From: Martelella alba | Lineage (GTDB): Bacteria > Pseudomonadota > Alphaproteobacteria > Rhizobiales > Rhizobiaceae | Direction: 5' to 3' | Assembly (NCBI RefSeq): GCF_006516955.1 | Contig: NZ_VHLG01000001.1 | Coordinates: 620,001-684,000, forward strand | DNA length: 64,000 bases | Position numbers and translations under genes: made by a program | The notes under the pieces: model-generated | Databases searched by the model: none | What the model was told of the DNA's origin: nothing | Seen by the model: the letters and a program-made list of their open reading frames with translations, nothing else | Shown here: positions 9,719 through 17,731 of the stretch, piece by piece | How positions within the stretch are numbered: the stretch's first letter is position 1 | Layout of the letters: the number at the start of each line of letters is the position of its first letter

Positions 9719-10774
9719 TTAGAAGTCGCGCTGCAGACGGAACCAGCCGCCGAAAGCATCGCCGATCGGATCGGGAAGGTCAGCGTAACGCAGGTTCAGC
9801 TTAGCGTGGAAACCATCAACGATGGTGTAGTCGAACAGAGCACCGGCTTCCCAGTAATCCTTGTCCGAGATACCGTCGGCCTTGGCAGTGGTCCACTGTA
9901 CAGCAGGGGTGATGGTGAGCTTGTCGGTTGCTTTCAGAGCGTAACCGGCAGCAACAGCCCATTCGCTGTAGAGGTTGTCAGGCTTGGTGTAGCCAGTACC
10001 CGAGAACCAGCTGAAGCTGTTAGCATAGGCGTTGAAGCCCGAGCTGTACTGAGCGCCGAGGTTCAGGCTGCCCGGTCCAAGAGCGAACGCGCTCATCAGG
10101 CGGAGCGAACCGTCTTCGTTGTAGGTGTCATAACCACCGTCCAACTTCATGCCAACGCCACCAGCCTTGAAACCAACGCGGCCAGAAACGCCGAGCTTGG
10201 CCATGTCGTTGTTGCCGGTGTAGTCAACCATATCAGGCGTCAGTGCATCCACCGACAGGCCAGCTACGTAGCCGTCGCCGAGGAAAACATAACGGATCGA
10301 GTTGAACTTGGTGTTACCCGACAGGTGGTCGATTTCACCGATCAGACCTTCATCCCAATACGAGGTGAAGTAACCAGCCTGGAAACCGCCCAAGCCCAAA
10401 TAGGTCTGGTCGAGCTCAACCTTGGAAGACGTACCGTCGCCATAAGCATAGGCGTTCAGTTCGATATCGCCGGTCAGAACACCGAGTTCCGTGTCGGTCT
10501 TCGAGCTAACAGCCAGGTGAGCCTTCGTGAAGACGTCCCAGGCAGCCTGATCCGACGGAGAGGTTACGAAATCAACCTGGAAACGGACATAACCACCGAT
10601 GTCGAGGCAGGTTTCAGTACCCGGAATGTAGAAATAACCCTTGCCGAAAGCGTCGCAAACTTCGACATAGTTGGTAGCAACCGGCTCTACAACAACGACC
10701 GGATCGGCAGCGTAAGCGCCGGAAGCTGCTGCAACAGCGGCAGCGGAGCCAAGAAGAAGGCTCTTAACGTTCAT
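9719..10774 (-). CDS. Outer-membrane porin, Porin_2 (RopA/Omp2b) family
   Basis: This is a general-diffusion beta-barrel porin of the outer membrane. The start is the ATG at 10774, behind a strong GGAGG, giving 351 aa. The signal peptide is MNVKSLLLGSAAAVAAASGAYA with cleavage near residue 22. The mature N-terminus has the two-cysteine loop seen in rhizobial/Brucella porins (VCDAFGKGYF to ETCLDIGGYVRFQVDF). The sequence then alternates as amphipathic strands and ends in FRLQRDF, with the terminal aromatic needed for barrel assembly. The gene stands alone with its own terminator and a very long upstream region. RopA is the likely rhizobial name, but paralogues are common, so no symbol is assigned. 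Confidence 0.93.
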   Translation of the reverse strand: MNVKSLLLGSAAAVAAASGAYAADPVVVVEPVATNYVEVCDAFGKGYFYIPGTETCLDIGGYVRFQVDFVTSPSDQAAWDVFTKAHLAVSSKTDTELGVLTGDIELNAYAYGDGTSSKVELDQTYLGLGGFQAGYFTSYWDEGLIGEIDHLSGNTKFNSIRYVFLGDGYVAGLSVDALTPDMVDYTGNNDMAKLGVSGRVGFKAGGVGMKLDGGYDTYNEDGSLRLMSAFALGPGSLNLGAQYSSGFNAYANSFSWFSGTGYTKPDNLYSEWAVAAGYALKATDKLTITPAVQWTTAKADGISDKDYWEAGALFDYTIVDGFHAKLNLRYADLPDPIGDAFGGWFRLQRDF

Positions 10775-11493
10775 AATGACCTCCAAAAAAGGTTTTAAGC
10801 GGGTCTGGGATTTTCGCCGAGGCGTTCCCTGCCCCATCCCCTGGTTGAAAGAAGATTGGGCATATCCGCCCTCGCTTCCGAAGATGAACATACAAGACAG
10901 GATCATGTTCGCAATCACGAAACGCGTTTGTGGCGGCCAACCAAAGCACCTTCCTGCCCCCCTGTTGCCAATCGGCAACAAAATCACGCATGGACCGGCC
11001 AAATCTTTACAAAAGGTAAACAATTCCGGGCCTATGGCGTCACATCCCGCGTGTCAGAAACACCTCAAATTCCGGAATTTTGCCTGATTTCGCGCCCCTG
11101 CACCGTCATGACACTGGCACCGATGGTGAAATCTTGCCGCTCGAAATGCTGTGAAACCACGAATCTGCACAGCAAAAAACTGGCCATGATTCGGTAATAA
11201 AGTGGAAACAAACGGCAGATCGGCAAACAGCTGACCTGCCGTAGAAGTGACATACAGGCCCTCACACTGTGACCGCCCCCGGATGCTCACATACAAAGTC
11301 CGGAAAGCGCATCACAAGCCACTGCTGCGCAACTTACGTGAATGAAACATCCCAAACGATATCCTGAAGGGAAGCAGCCCCTAGAATCGCTACAACAACG
11401 TCCAGATCCGCTTCTGCTGCCGAAACGACGCACACAGCCACCGTCTGTGCGCAGTCACCTTTAGTAAAGGCCGCCGCGCGGACATCAAGTCTG
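10775..11493. other. Long untranslated region upstream of the porin gene
   Basis: About 720 bp between the porin start and the dnaE terminator. It must contain the porin promoter and probably an extended leader. Short frames on both strands here have no ribosome-binding sites and look random. No repeat was recognised. Confidence 0.5.
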
Positions 11494-11524
11494 AAAAAGG
11501 AGCCAGGCATCTCGCCTGCAGCTC
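11494..11524 (-). terminator. Rho-independent terminator of dnaE
   Basis: On the minus strand GAGC-TG-CAGGC pairs with GCCTG-GCTC and is followed by CTTTTTC. It lies 14 bp past the dnaE stop codon. Confidence 0.8.
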
Positions 11525-11537
11525 TGCTAAGGCAATG

Positions 11538-14500
11538 CTAGACCAACTCAACATCGACAACGCCGTTCACGGTGCGCATAGCCGATGCGACCTCGGGCGA
11601 AAGACGATAGGTACCCGGTAGCTCGATCTCGATCTCACGCCGTCCTTCGGCCTGGATGAGAACGAAAGAAACAAGCCCATCGCCATTGTCATTAAGATAA
11701 CGCGCGAATGAAGCGATCGGGGAGTCCCCCCGGATAAAGACACGCATGGCCTTTTGTTGACGAACAGATTCTTCCTCGAGCGATTGAACAGTCTGAATGC
11801 GCAGACCAATACCCTCAGGCCTCATCTCAGCGGCCACTGTTATGACAACAGACACGCCAGGCTCAAGAAGATCGCGATACTGATAAAGCGCCTCGGAAAA
11901 GAGCACCCCCTCGAACTGGCCCGTGGAATCGGAAAAGGCCACGATACCCATCCGGTTGCCTGTCTTGGTCTTACGCTCCTGACGCCCGACAACGGTACCG
12001 GCAAGCCTCCCCCTGTCAGCTCCATTTTTTACAGACTGCGAAAAATCCGAAAAACTCTGAACACGCATTTTCGCCAACAGGTCCTTATAGGCATCAAGCG
12101 GATGTGCTGTCTGATAATAGCCCAGAACCTGAAATTCCCGCATCAAACGTTCAGAATCCGGCAGCGGTGTGAACTCCGGCAATATGATCTGCTCATCAGC
12201 AACCAGATTGCCGAAGATATCGGCCTGTCCGCTGCGCTTGTCATCCTGGCTACGCTGCGCGAAACCAAGCAACCGGTCCATCCCCGCCAGCAAGGCAGCG
12301 CGCGGCTGTCCAAAACAATCGAGCGCACCAGCACAGATCAGACTTTCGAGAACCCTGCGATTGACCATTTTCGGATCAATACGTCGGCAGAAATCCTCAA
12401 GAGAAGCAAAAGGTCGGTCGCCGCGCATCTCAACGATATGCTCAACCGCAGCATCGCCCACCCCCTTAATGGCCGCCAGAGCATAAAAAATGCAGTTACC
12501 ACCGGTCTCGAAGCGACGAAAGCTGGTTTGCACCGATGGCGCCACCACCTCTATGCCCAACCGTCGGGCGTCATGGCGGAAATCGTTCAGCTTCTCACTG
12601 TTCGCCATATCGAATGTCATGGTTGCAGCAAGGAATTCACAAGGATAATGCGCTTTCAGAAATGCCGTGTGATAGGAAACAATGGCATAGGCGGCGGCGT
12701 GCGATTTGTTGAAGCCATAATTGGCGAATTTGGCCAGCAGGTCGAAGATTTCATCAGCCCGTTTCTTCTGGACACCGCGTTCCACCGCTCCCTCGACAAA
12801 ACGAACACGCTGCTTGTCCATCTGCTCCTTGATCTTCTTGCCCATCGCGCGGCGCAGAAGGTCAGCTTCGCCCAGCGAATAGCCGGATAGCACCTGCGCG
12901 ACCTGCATCACCTGCTCCTGGTAGATGATAACGCCTTGCGTTTCTGCCAGGAGGTGGTCGATCAGAGGGTGAATGGACTCAATCTCTTCCTCACCATGCT
13001 TACGCGCATTATAGACAGGAATATTCTCCATTGGCCCTGGGCGATAGAGTGCCACCAGCGCGATCAGGTCCTCAATCCGGTCCGGCTGCATGCCGATCAG
13101 AGCCTTGCGCATACCCGCGCTTTCAACCTGAAACACACCAACCGTTTCACCACGCGCAAGCATCTCATAGGTTTCGCGGTCGTCGAGCGGAACGGTTGCA
13201 AGATCGATCCGCGTCCCACTTTTGGCGATATAATCCACGGCCGTTTTCAAAACGGTCAGCGTTTTCAAGCCGAGAAAGTCGAACTTCACCAGCCCCGCCT
13301 GCTCAACCCACTTCATATTAAACTGAGTGACCGGCATGTCAGAGCGCGGATCGCGATACATCGGAACAAGACGGGAAAGCGGCCGATCACCAATCACGAT
13401 ACCTGCAGCATGGGTGGAAGCATGTCGATAAAGCCCTTCGATCTTCTGGGCAATAGCGAGCAGACGAGCCACAACTGGCTCCTCCTCAGCGGCCTCCTGC
13501 AACTTGGGTTCATCTTCAATTGCCTTGGAGAGCGGCACGGGCGCTGCGGGATTGTTCGGCACCAATTTACAGATACGATCCACCTGCCCATAAGGCATTT
13601 CCAGCACGCGACCGACATCGCGCAAGGCCGCACGCGCCTGCAGCGAACCGAAAGTGATGATCTGCGCAACCTGCTCGCGGCCATATTTGCGCTGAACATA
13701 ATGAATAACCTCTTCCCGACGCTCTTGGCAGAAGTCGATATCAAAGTCCGGCATCGAGACACGCTCAGGATTGAGGAAGCGCTCGAACAGAAGTGAAAAG
13801 CGCAGCGGATCGACATCCGTAATGGTCAGCGCATAGGCAACCAGCGAGCCAGCACCGGATCCGCGCCCCGGACCGACCGGAATATCGTGCTCCTTTGCCC
13901 ATTTGATAAAGTCAGAAACGATCAGGAAGTACCCTGGAAACTTCATCCCCTCGATGATGTCGAGTTCATATTCCAGTCGCTCAAGATAATCTTCGTGACT
14001 ATGCCCCTTCGACAAGCCGATATGCGCAATCCGGTTCTCAAGCCCCTCACGCGCCTGTCGCCGCAATTCAGCCGCTTCGGCCTTTTCCGCCTCATCAGGA
14101 TGTTCGGAAGCGCCGGTAAATCGCGGAAGGATCGGGCCGCGCGTATCGAGAACGAAGCTGCAGCGCCTGGCGATCTCAACAGTATTGTCCACCGCCTCGG
14201 GCAGATCTTCGAAGAGCGCCACCATCTCCTTCTGGCTCTTCACATAATGATCCGGCGTCAGGCGGAAACGTGTATCGTCAGAGACAATGGCGTTATGAGC
14301 CACCGCCATCAGTGCGTCATGCGCTTCGAAATCATCCCGCGTTGGAAAAAACGCCTCATTGGTTGCCACCACCGGCAATTCATAACGATAAGCCAGTTCC
14401 AGCATATGCCGCTCATGAGCGCGATCATAATTCCCATGGCGCTGTAATTCGACATAAAGCCGATCGCCGAAAATCCGCTTCAACCGCAAAAGGCGCTCTT

Positions 14501-15029
14501 CCGCCCGATCGGCAGCCCCCCCTGCTATCGCCTCATCGACCGGACCACCTGAAGCACCGGTCAAAACGATCAGCCCCTCGCAGAATTCCTCAACCCAGCT
14601 GATTTTCACCGACAGGGCTTCATGTCCAGATCCCGTCAGATAAGCCCGGCTGACAAGCGCCATCAAATTGGCGTAGCCGGCGTCATTGCTGACCAGAAGC
14701 ACTATCGACGGCAGCTTGGCGACGATATGGGGTGCCTTGCGTTCGCCTGCCTCCCCATCCTCCATATCAATCGAAAGCTGGCAACCAAGGATCGGCTGCA
14801 GCCCTTCACCGATTGCCTTTTGCGAAAATTCGAGCGCAGAAAACAGATTATTCGTATCAGTGATGGCAATAGCCGGCTGCTCATCCTTAAGCGCAAGTTT
14901 AAGAACAGACTTAAGAGGCAGCGCCCCCTCTAGCAGCGAATAGGCTGAATGCGTCCGAAGATGGATGAACTGAACCTTGCCGGGTCTTTCAGATTTACTC
15001 ACCAGCTCACTCGTCATTTCCGCCACCAT
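11538..15029 (-). CDS. dnaE: DNA polymerase III alpha subunit (replicative DnaE1)
   Basis: This C-family polymerase is the catalytic subunit of the replicative holoenzyme. The product is 1163 aa from the ATG at 15029, with an alternative ATG at 15017. An N-terminal PHP domain begins at HLRTHSAYSLLEGA (from about residue 24). The palm motif PDFDIDF with two catalytic aspartates lies near residue 425, preceded by GPGRGSGAGSLVAYAL. The helix-hairpin-helix and OB-fold segments follow, the latter around AGTVVGRQERKTKTGNR. Length and content fit DnaE1, not the shorter SOS mutagenesis polymerase DnaE2/ImuC. A LexA-controlled peptide gene lies 97 bp upstream on the same strand, so read-through from an SOS promoter is possible. 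Confidence 0.96.
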   Translation of the reverse strand: MVAEMTSELVSKSERPGKVQFIHLRTHSAYSLLEGALPLKSVLKLALKDEQPAIAITDTNNLFSALEFSQKAIGEGLQPILGCQLSIDMEDGEAGERKAPHIVAKLPSIVLLVSNDAGYANLMALVSRAYLTGSGHEALSVKISWVEEFCEGLIVLTGASGGPVDEAIAGGAADRAEERLLRLKRIFGDRLYVELQRHGNYDRAHERHMLELAYRYELPVVATNEAFFPTRDDFEAHDALMAVAHNAIVSDDTRFRLTPDHYVKSQKEMVALFEDLPEAVDNTVEIARRCSFVLDTRGPILPRFTGASEHPDEAEKAEAAELRRQAREGLENRIAHIGLSKGHSHEDYLERLEYELDIIEGMKFPGYFLIVSDFIKWAKEHDIPVGPGRGSGAGSLVAYALTITDVDPLRFSLLFERFLNPERVSMPDFDIDFCQERREEVIHYVQRKYGREQVAQIITFGSLQARAALRDVGRVLEMPYGQVDRICKLVPNNPAAPVPLSKAIEDEPKLQEAAEEEPVVARLLAIAQKIEGLYRHASTHAAGIVIGDRPLSRLVPMYRDPRSDMPVTQFNMKWVEQAGLVKFDFLGLKTLTVLKTAVDYIAKSGTRIDLATVPLDDRETYEMLARGETVGVFQVESAGMRKALIGMQPDRIEDLIALVALYRPGPMENIPVYNARKHGEEEIESIHPLIDHLLAETQGVIIYQEQVMQVAQVLSGYSLGEADLLRRAMGKKIKEQMDKQRVRFVEGAVERGVQKKRADEIFDLLAKFANYGFNKSHAAAYAIVSYHTAFLKAHYPCEFLAATMTFDMANSEKLNDFRHDARRLGIEVVAPSVQTSFRRFETGGNCIFYALAAIKGVGDAAVEHIVEMRGDRPFASLEDFCRRIDPKMVNRRVLESLICAGALDCFGQPRAALLAGMDRLLGFAQRSQDDKRSGQADIFGNLVADEQIILPEFTPLPDSERLMREFQVLGYYQTAHPLDAYKDLLAKMRVQSFSDFSQSVKNGADRGRLAGTVVGRQERKTKTGNRMGIVAFSDSTGQFEGVLFSEALYQYRDLLEPGVSVVITVAAEMRPEGIGLRIQTVQSLEEESVRQQKAMRVFIRGDSPIASFARYLNDNGDGLVSFVLIQAEGRREIEIELPGTYRLSPEVASAMRTVNGVVDVELV

Positions 15030-15125
15030 TCATCGCCCGACCAATCCACACCAGATTCCTTGCTCGTTATTTAGCCCAGTCGACAAACGGCCCGCAATGA
15101 CGCCGCTGAAAAATCCAGAACAAAT

Positions 15126-15212
15126 TTAGAACGATGCCAGGACAATAGAGACACTCGCAACGAGCAGGGCGATTGAAGTGAAAGCGGCGACATCACGTAG
15201 TAAATCGGTCAT
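15126..15212 (-). CDS. 28-aa LexA-controlled single-pass membrane peptide
   Basis: This short ORF has an ATG at 15212, a near-perfect Shine-Dalgarno AGGAGGG 6 bp upstream and a TAA stop at 15126-15128. It begins MTDLLRD, continues with a roughly 20-residue hydrophobic stretch (from about Val8) and ends VLASF, so it should be a one-pass inner-membrane peptide with a short charged N-terminus. Its promoter carries a LexA box between -35 and -10. The architecture (SOS-induced, under 30 aa, single membrane segment) resembles Caulobacter SidA, a 29-aa division inhibitor acting on FtsW/FtsN. Homology to SidA is not claimed; the functional parallel is an inference. dnaE follows 97 bp downstream. Confidence 0.72.
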   Translation of the reverse strand: MTDLLRDVAAFTSIALLVASVSIVLASF

Positions 15213-15240
15213 CGGACCCTCCTGTTTTGGCTATGTATTA

Positions 15241-15269
15241 TTTATGTTCCCTTTATGTTCTACCGTCAA
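15241..15269 (-). promoter_or_regulatory. SOS promoter: LexA box within a -35/-10 pair
   Basis: On the minus strand, TTGACG (15264-15269) is separated by 17 bp from CATAAA (15241-15246), a good sigma-70-type pair. The direct repeat GTTC-N7-GTTC (plus 15246-15249 and 15257-15260; GAAC-N7-GAAC on minus), the known LexA operator of alphaproteobacteria, fills the spacer and touches the -10. Bound LexA would block RNA polymerase. The transcript start would fall about 20 nt before the ATG at 15212. Confidence 0.8.
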
Positions 15270-16111
15270 TATATTTTTTGGCGATTCCATCCCGGAGAAT
15301 GACAGGATTCTCGATAATGCCGCCGCGTTTCGGATGCAGCTTGCGGGAGAAAAAATATTATCTAACTGTTTTTGTTCCATAATATCAATTCAATCCCAAC
15401 ATGAGCACACGCCGGACAGAGGCTAAGAAAATTCGAACGGCGGCAAACGTCACCGCGACATAGGCGGGCGGCACGCGGACGGACGCAACACATCGAAGCC
15501 CGTATCTCTCGCCCTGGCACGCACTTGGGCACACTGCCCGCCCCGGAGCAGCTTGCGACATGAAAAGGCAGTTCATGGTGTATGGATGAGTAGCTGCCGC
15601 CTCATGCGCACCACCGGAACGGCACCAAAGGGCGCGCCGTCGACAACGGCATTGAATAGGCTCTTATGCACCTCCTAAGCGCGCCAGCCATTCCCTCACC
15701 GGCCCAGCGAACCCATACAACACCACTGTCCTTCCCTGCAGCTTTCCAGGCTGAAACCTTTATGCGCTCTAAAACGCCACGGCAGCACCGTTAGCCAACC
15801 CGCAGTCATGCCGATATGATAAGGTTACAACCCGGATCTGACATGAAACAGGTCAAGTATTCAACTAGAAAGCCGAACAAGCCGCCACGCCAGCACACCC
15901 TCCGTCTGGCGGCTACATTACTGCTCTGACCAGCTTAGTACACCCCGCTCAACCAATCGAAATCAATGCTAGGAATAATCACCCCACAACCTTGGAGAGG
16001 CGGTCGGCACTGAAGCCGTGCAGCATCTTTTTGTCATCATACGCGCGGAAACTTCGTCAAAATATTACAAGTTTATATCCAATATATATTATCAGCCAAC
16101 ACTCCAGACGG
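15270..16111. other. Gene-poor region upstream of the SOS promoter
   Basis: About 840 bp without a supportable gene. A 63-codon minus-strand frame (15385-15576) and a 27-codon plus-strand frame (15299-15382) were weighed and rejected. The composition is uneven and the region could contain decayed mobile DNA, but no intact transposase or terminal repeat was seen. Confidence 0.5.
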
Positions 16112-16141
16112 AAAAACCTGCCCCGGACACGCGGAGCAGGC
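16112..16141 (-). terminator. Rho-independent terminator of the 91-aa orphan gene
   Basis: On the minus strand CCTGCTCCG pairs with CGGGGCAGG (9 bp, one G-U pair) and is followed by TTTTTC. It starts about 24 bp past the stop codon of the small gene at 16165-16440 and supports that gene as a real transcription unit. Confidence 0.8.
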
Positions 16142-16164
16142 TTCTTAAAACAGGAGTCTATACC

Positions 16165-16440
16165 TCAGACATGCTTTTTGGCCCCGTCCTGCCCCTCATA
16201 CTGATCGCGAAAACGATCAATGATGGTCATCAGGGCCTCACGCTTGGATTGGCATGCTGTCTCACGCCCGTATTTCTCGATAAAATCGGCCTGATCGGTC
16301 GTAATGACCGTCGAAAGACTGGTCAGCCCACGTTCCTTGAAAGACCTTCTGAAGTTCCGCATGTAGCGGTTCCATGCGGCACGCTCTTCATCAGAACGCT
16401 CGATTTTTCTCGATCTGCTATCCAGTTCACTATGGCTCAT
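16165..16440 (-). CDS. Small orphan protein, 91 aa, possibly DNA-binding
   Basis: I do not recognise this family. The start is taken at the ATG at 16440 (MSHSELDSRSRK), with GGGGGT about 6 bp upstream; a 15-codon upstream extension is less likely. The product is highly charged and predicted helical, with a basic N-terminal half (RNYMRNF-like, FRRSFKERG) and the segment LTSLSTVITTDQADFIEKYGR. That spacing of a short strand followed by helices is reminiscent of ribbon-helix-helix or antitoxin-like regulators, but this is only a resemblance. It stands alone between AT-rich DNA upstream and its own terminator, in a region that looks acquired. Confidence 0.6.
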   Translation of the reverse strand: MSHSELDSRSRKIERSDEERAAWNRYMRNFRRSFKERGLTSLSTVITTDQADFIEKYGRETACQSKREALMTIIDRFRDQYEGQDGAKKHV

Positions 16441-16920
16441 TCGATACCCCCTATCTAGTTTGAGCGAAATTTCGTCGTTCAACACAGTCCTGTTGCCCGC
16501 GACGCCTCAACTATATTACAATATTCTACAATTTAAAGCAAAAATGGTGACTTTTTTGGGGCGATGTTTACATCATAAACCCAAAATTAACTTATTTATG
16601 CTGAGTAATTACAAGCAAATATAGCTTAGACTATAAATAATACAAAAAAACATTACCTATCGACCGGCAAGCTATCAGCATGCCTCCCCCCGTTTAATCG
16701 TAAGTAAATATTCCTATAAGACGTGTCTTCACTACCAGAAAAACAATTTTGGGTTGATTTCAGCTTGCGCGTCGAGAGACCACACCTTTTCCGTGCTTCA
16801 TTTAGAACAATAACACCTATGGTCGTCTAAACTCTAGCTTTGAGCTTGGGAATTGTTTCCGATCTGGAGAGCCGTACACCAAGGTAGGGTTGCAAAATAT
16901 GGGGGCATAAAGCGGTCAGA
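16441..16920. other. AT-rich gene-free stretch
   Basis: About 480 bp, with 16500-16760 clearly richer in A and T than the flanking chromosome (runs such as TATATTACAATATTCTACAA). It probably includes the promoter of the 91-aa gene. No ORF or known RNA was seen. The base composition suggests horizontally acquired DNA. Confidence 0.5.
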
Positions 16921-16998
16921 TTGCATCCTGTCGACAGTCAGACGTCGGCGAGCACAGCACCTCGACCGTCTTGACGACGGACTAACACTCGGATGCAA
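16921..16998. other. 78-bp cloverleaf-like inverted-repeat element
   Basis: A perfect 8-bp outer stem (TTGCATCC 16921-16928 with GGATGCAA 16991-16998) encloses three hairpins. They are CGAC 16932-16935 with GTCG 16944-16947, CGAG 16949-16952 with CTCG 16961-16964, and CCGTC 16966-16970 with GACGG 16976-16980. Size and branching resemble a tRNA, but there is no TTCRA T-loop or plausible anticodon arm. It lies 33 bp past the lolD stop. It could be an RNA element in the lolD 3' end or a recombination/protein-binding site. Confidence 0.4.
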
Positions 16999-17031
16999 GT
17001 AAATTAGGTCAACAGTCGGTGATTGGCCTGC

Positions 17032-17712
17032 TCAAGCGGCGGCGACAGTGCCATCCTGTAACGTGACGCGTCGGTCCATACGCGCGGCAAGGTCCAGATT
17101 GTGGGTCGCAATCAAGGCGGCAAGACCCGACTGCCGCACCAATGCTTCCAATGCCTCGAACACATATCCGGCCGTACCAGGGTCAAGATTCCCGGTTGGC
17201 TCATCTGCAAGAAGCAGACTCGGTGCATTGGCGACGGCACGCGCAATAGCAACCCGCTGCTGCTCACCGCCTGAAAGTTCCGCCGGACGATGATCGGCGC
17301 GATGACTGATTTTTAGATAATCGAGCATCTGTTCAGCCCGTTCGCTTGCGTCTTTACGTGAAAGACCGGCAATCAACTGAGGCAGCATGATATTCTCAAG
17401 TGCGGAGAATTCCGGCAGCAGATGATGAAACTGATAAACAAAGCCAATGTCATTGCGCCGAAGCGCAGTTCGGCTGTCATCAGAAAGGTCCGCCGCATTG
17501 CGCCCGTTGATGATCACTTCGCCCGCCGTTGGCTGCTCCAACAGCCCGGCGATCTGCAACAAGGTCGACTTGCCTGTACCAGACGGCGCCACCAGCGCCA
17601 CCATTTCGCCAGGCTGCAGGGTAAAATCAGCGCCCTTGAGCACATGAAGCAGGGATTCCCCCTGCCCGTAATCCTGCCGAATGCCCTTCAGGACAAGTGC
17701 CGGTCTGGCCAT
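17032..17712 (-). CDS. lolD: Lipoprotein-releasing ABC transporter ATP-binding protein LolD
   Basis: LolD is the cytoplasmic ATPase of the LolCDE complex, which extracts outer-membrane lipoproteins from the inner membrane. The start is the ATG at 17712 ([10 protein letters not shown]) with AGGTAGG upstream; an alternative ATG at 17739 would overlap lolC. The 226-aa product has Walker A (APSGTGKST), the signature LSGGEQQR, Walker B with [12 protein letters not shown], and the H-loop THNLD. The Walker A first glycine is Ala, as in other LolD/MacB-type ATPases. It follows lolC by 19 bp and is surely co-transcribed with it and proS. Confidence 0.94.
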   Translation of the reverse strand: MARPALVLKGIRQDYGQGESLLHVLKGADFTLQPGEMVALVAPSGTGKSTLLQIAGLLEQPTAGEVIINGRNAADLSDDSRTALRRNDIGFVYQFHHLLPEFSALENIMLPQLIAGLSRKDASERAEQMLDYLKISHRADHRPAELSGGEQQRVAIARAVANAPSLLLADEPTGNLDPGTAGYVFEALEALVRQSGLAALIATHNLDLAARMDRRVTLQDGTVAAA

Positions 17713-17731
17713 CACGCCTACCTCTTTTTGG

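Noticed and set aside
15299-15382. 27-codon plus-strand ORF divergent from the SOS box
   Set aside because: GGAGA directly touches the ATG (no spacing) and the product has no hydrophobic or other recognisable feature.
15178-15426. 82-codon plus-strand frame covering the LexA box
   Set aside because: It lies antisense to the 28-aa peptide gene and its promoter, with no ribosome-binding site.
15385-15576. 63-codon minus-strand frame ending in AYVAVTFAAVRIFLA
   Set aside because: It slightly resembles the end of an IS transposase, but there is no ribosome-binding site, no longer remnant and no terminal inverted repeat.
16921-16998. Reading the cloverleaf element as a tRNA
   Set aside because: No T-loop consensus, no plausible anticodon arm spacing and no CCA or standard acceptor geometry.
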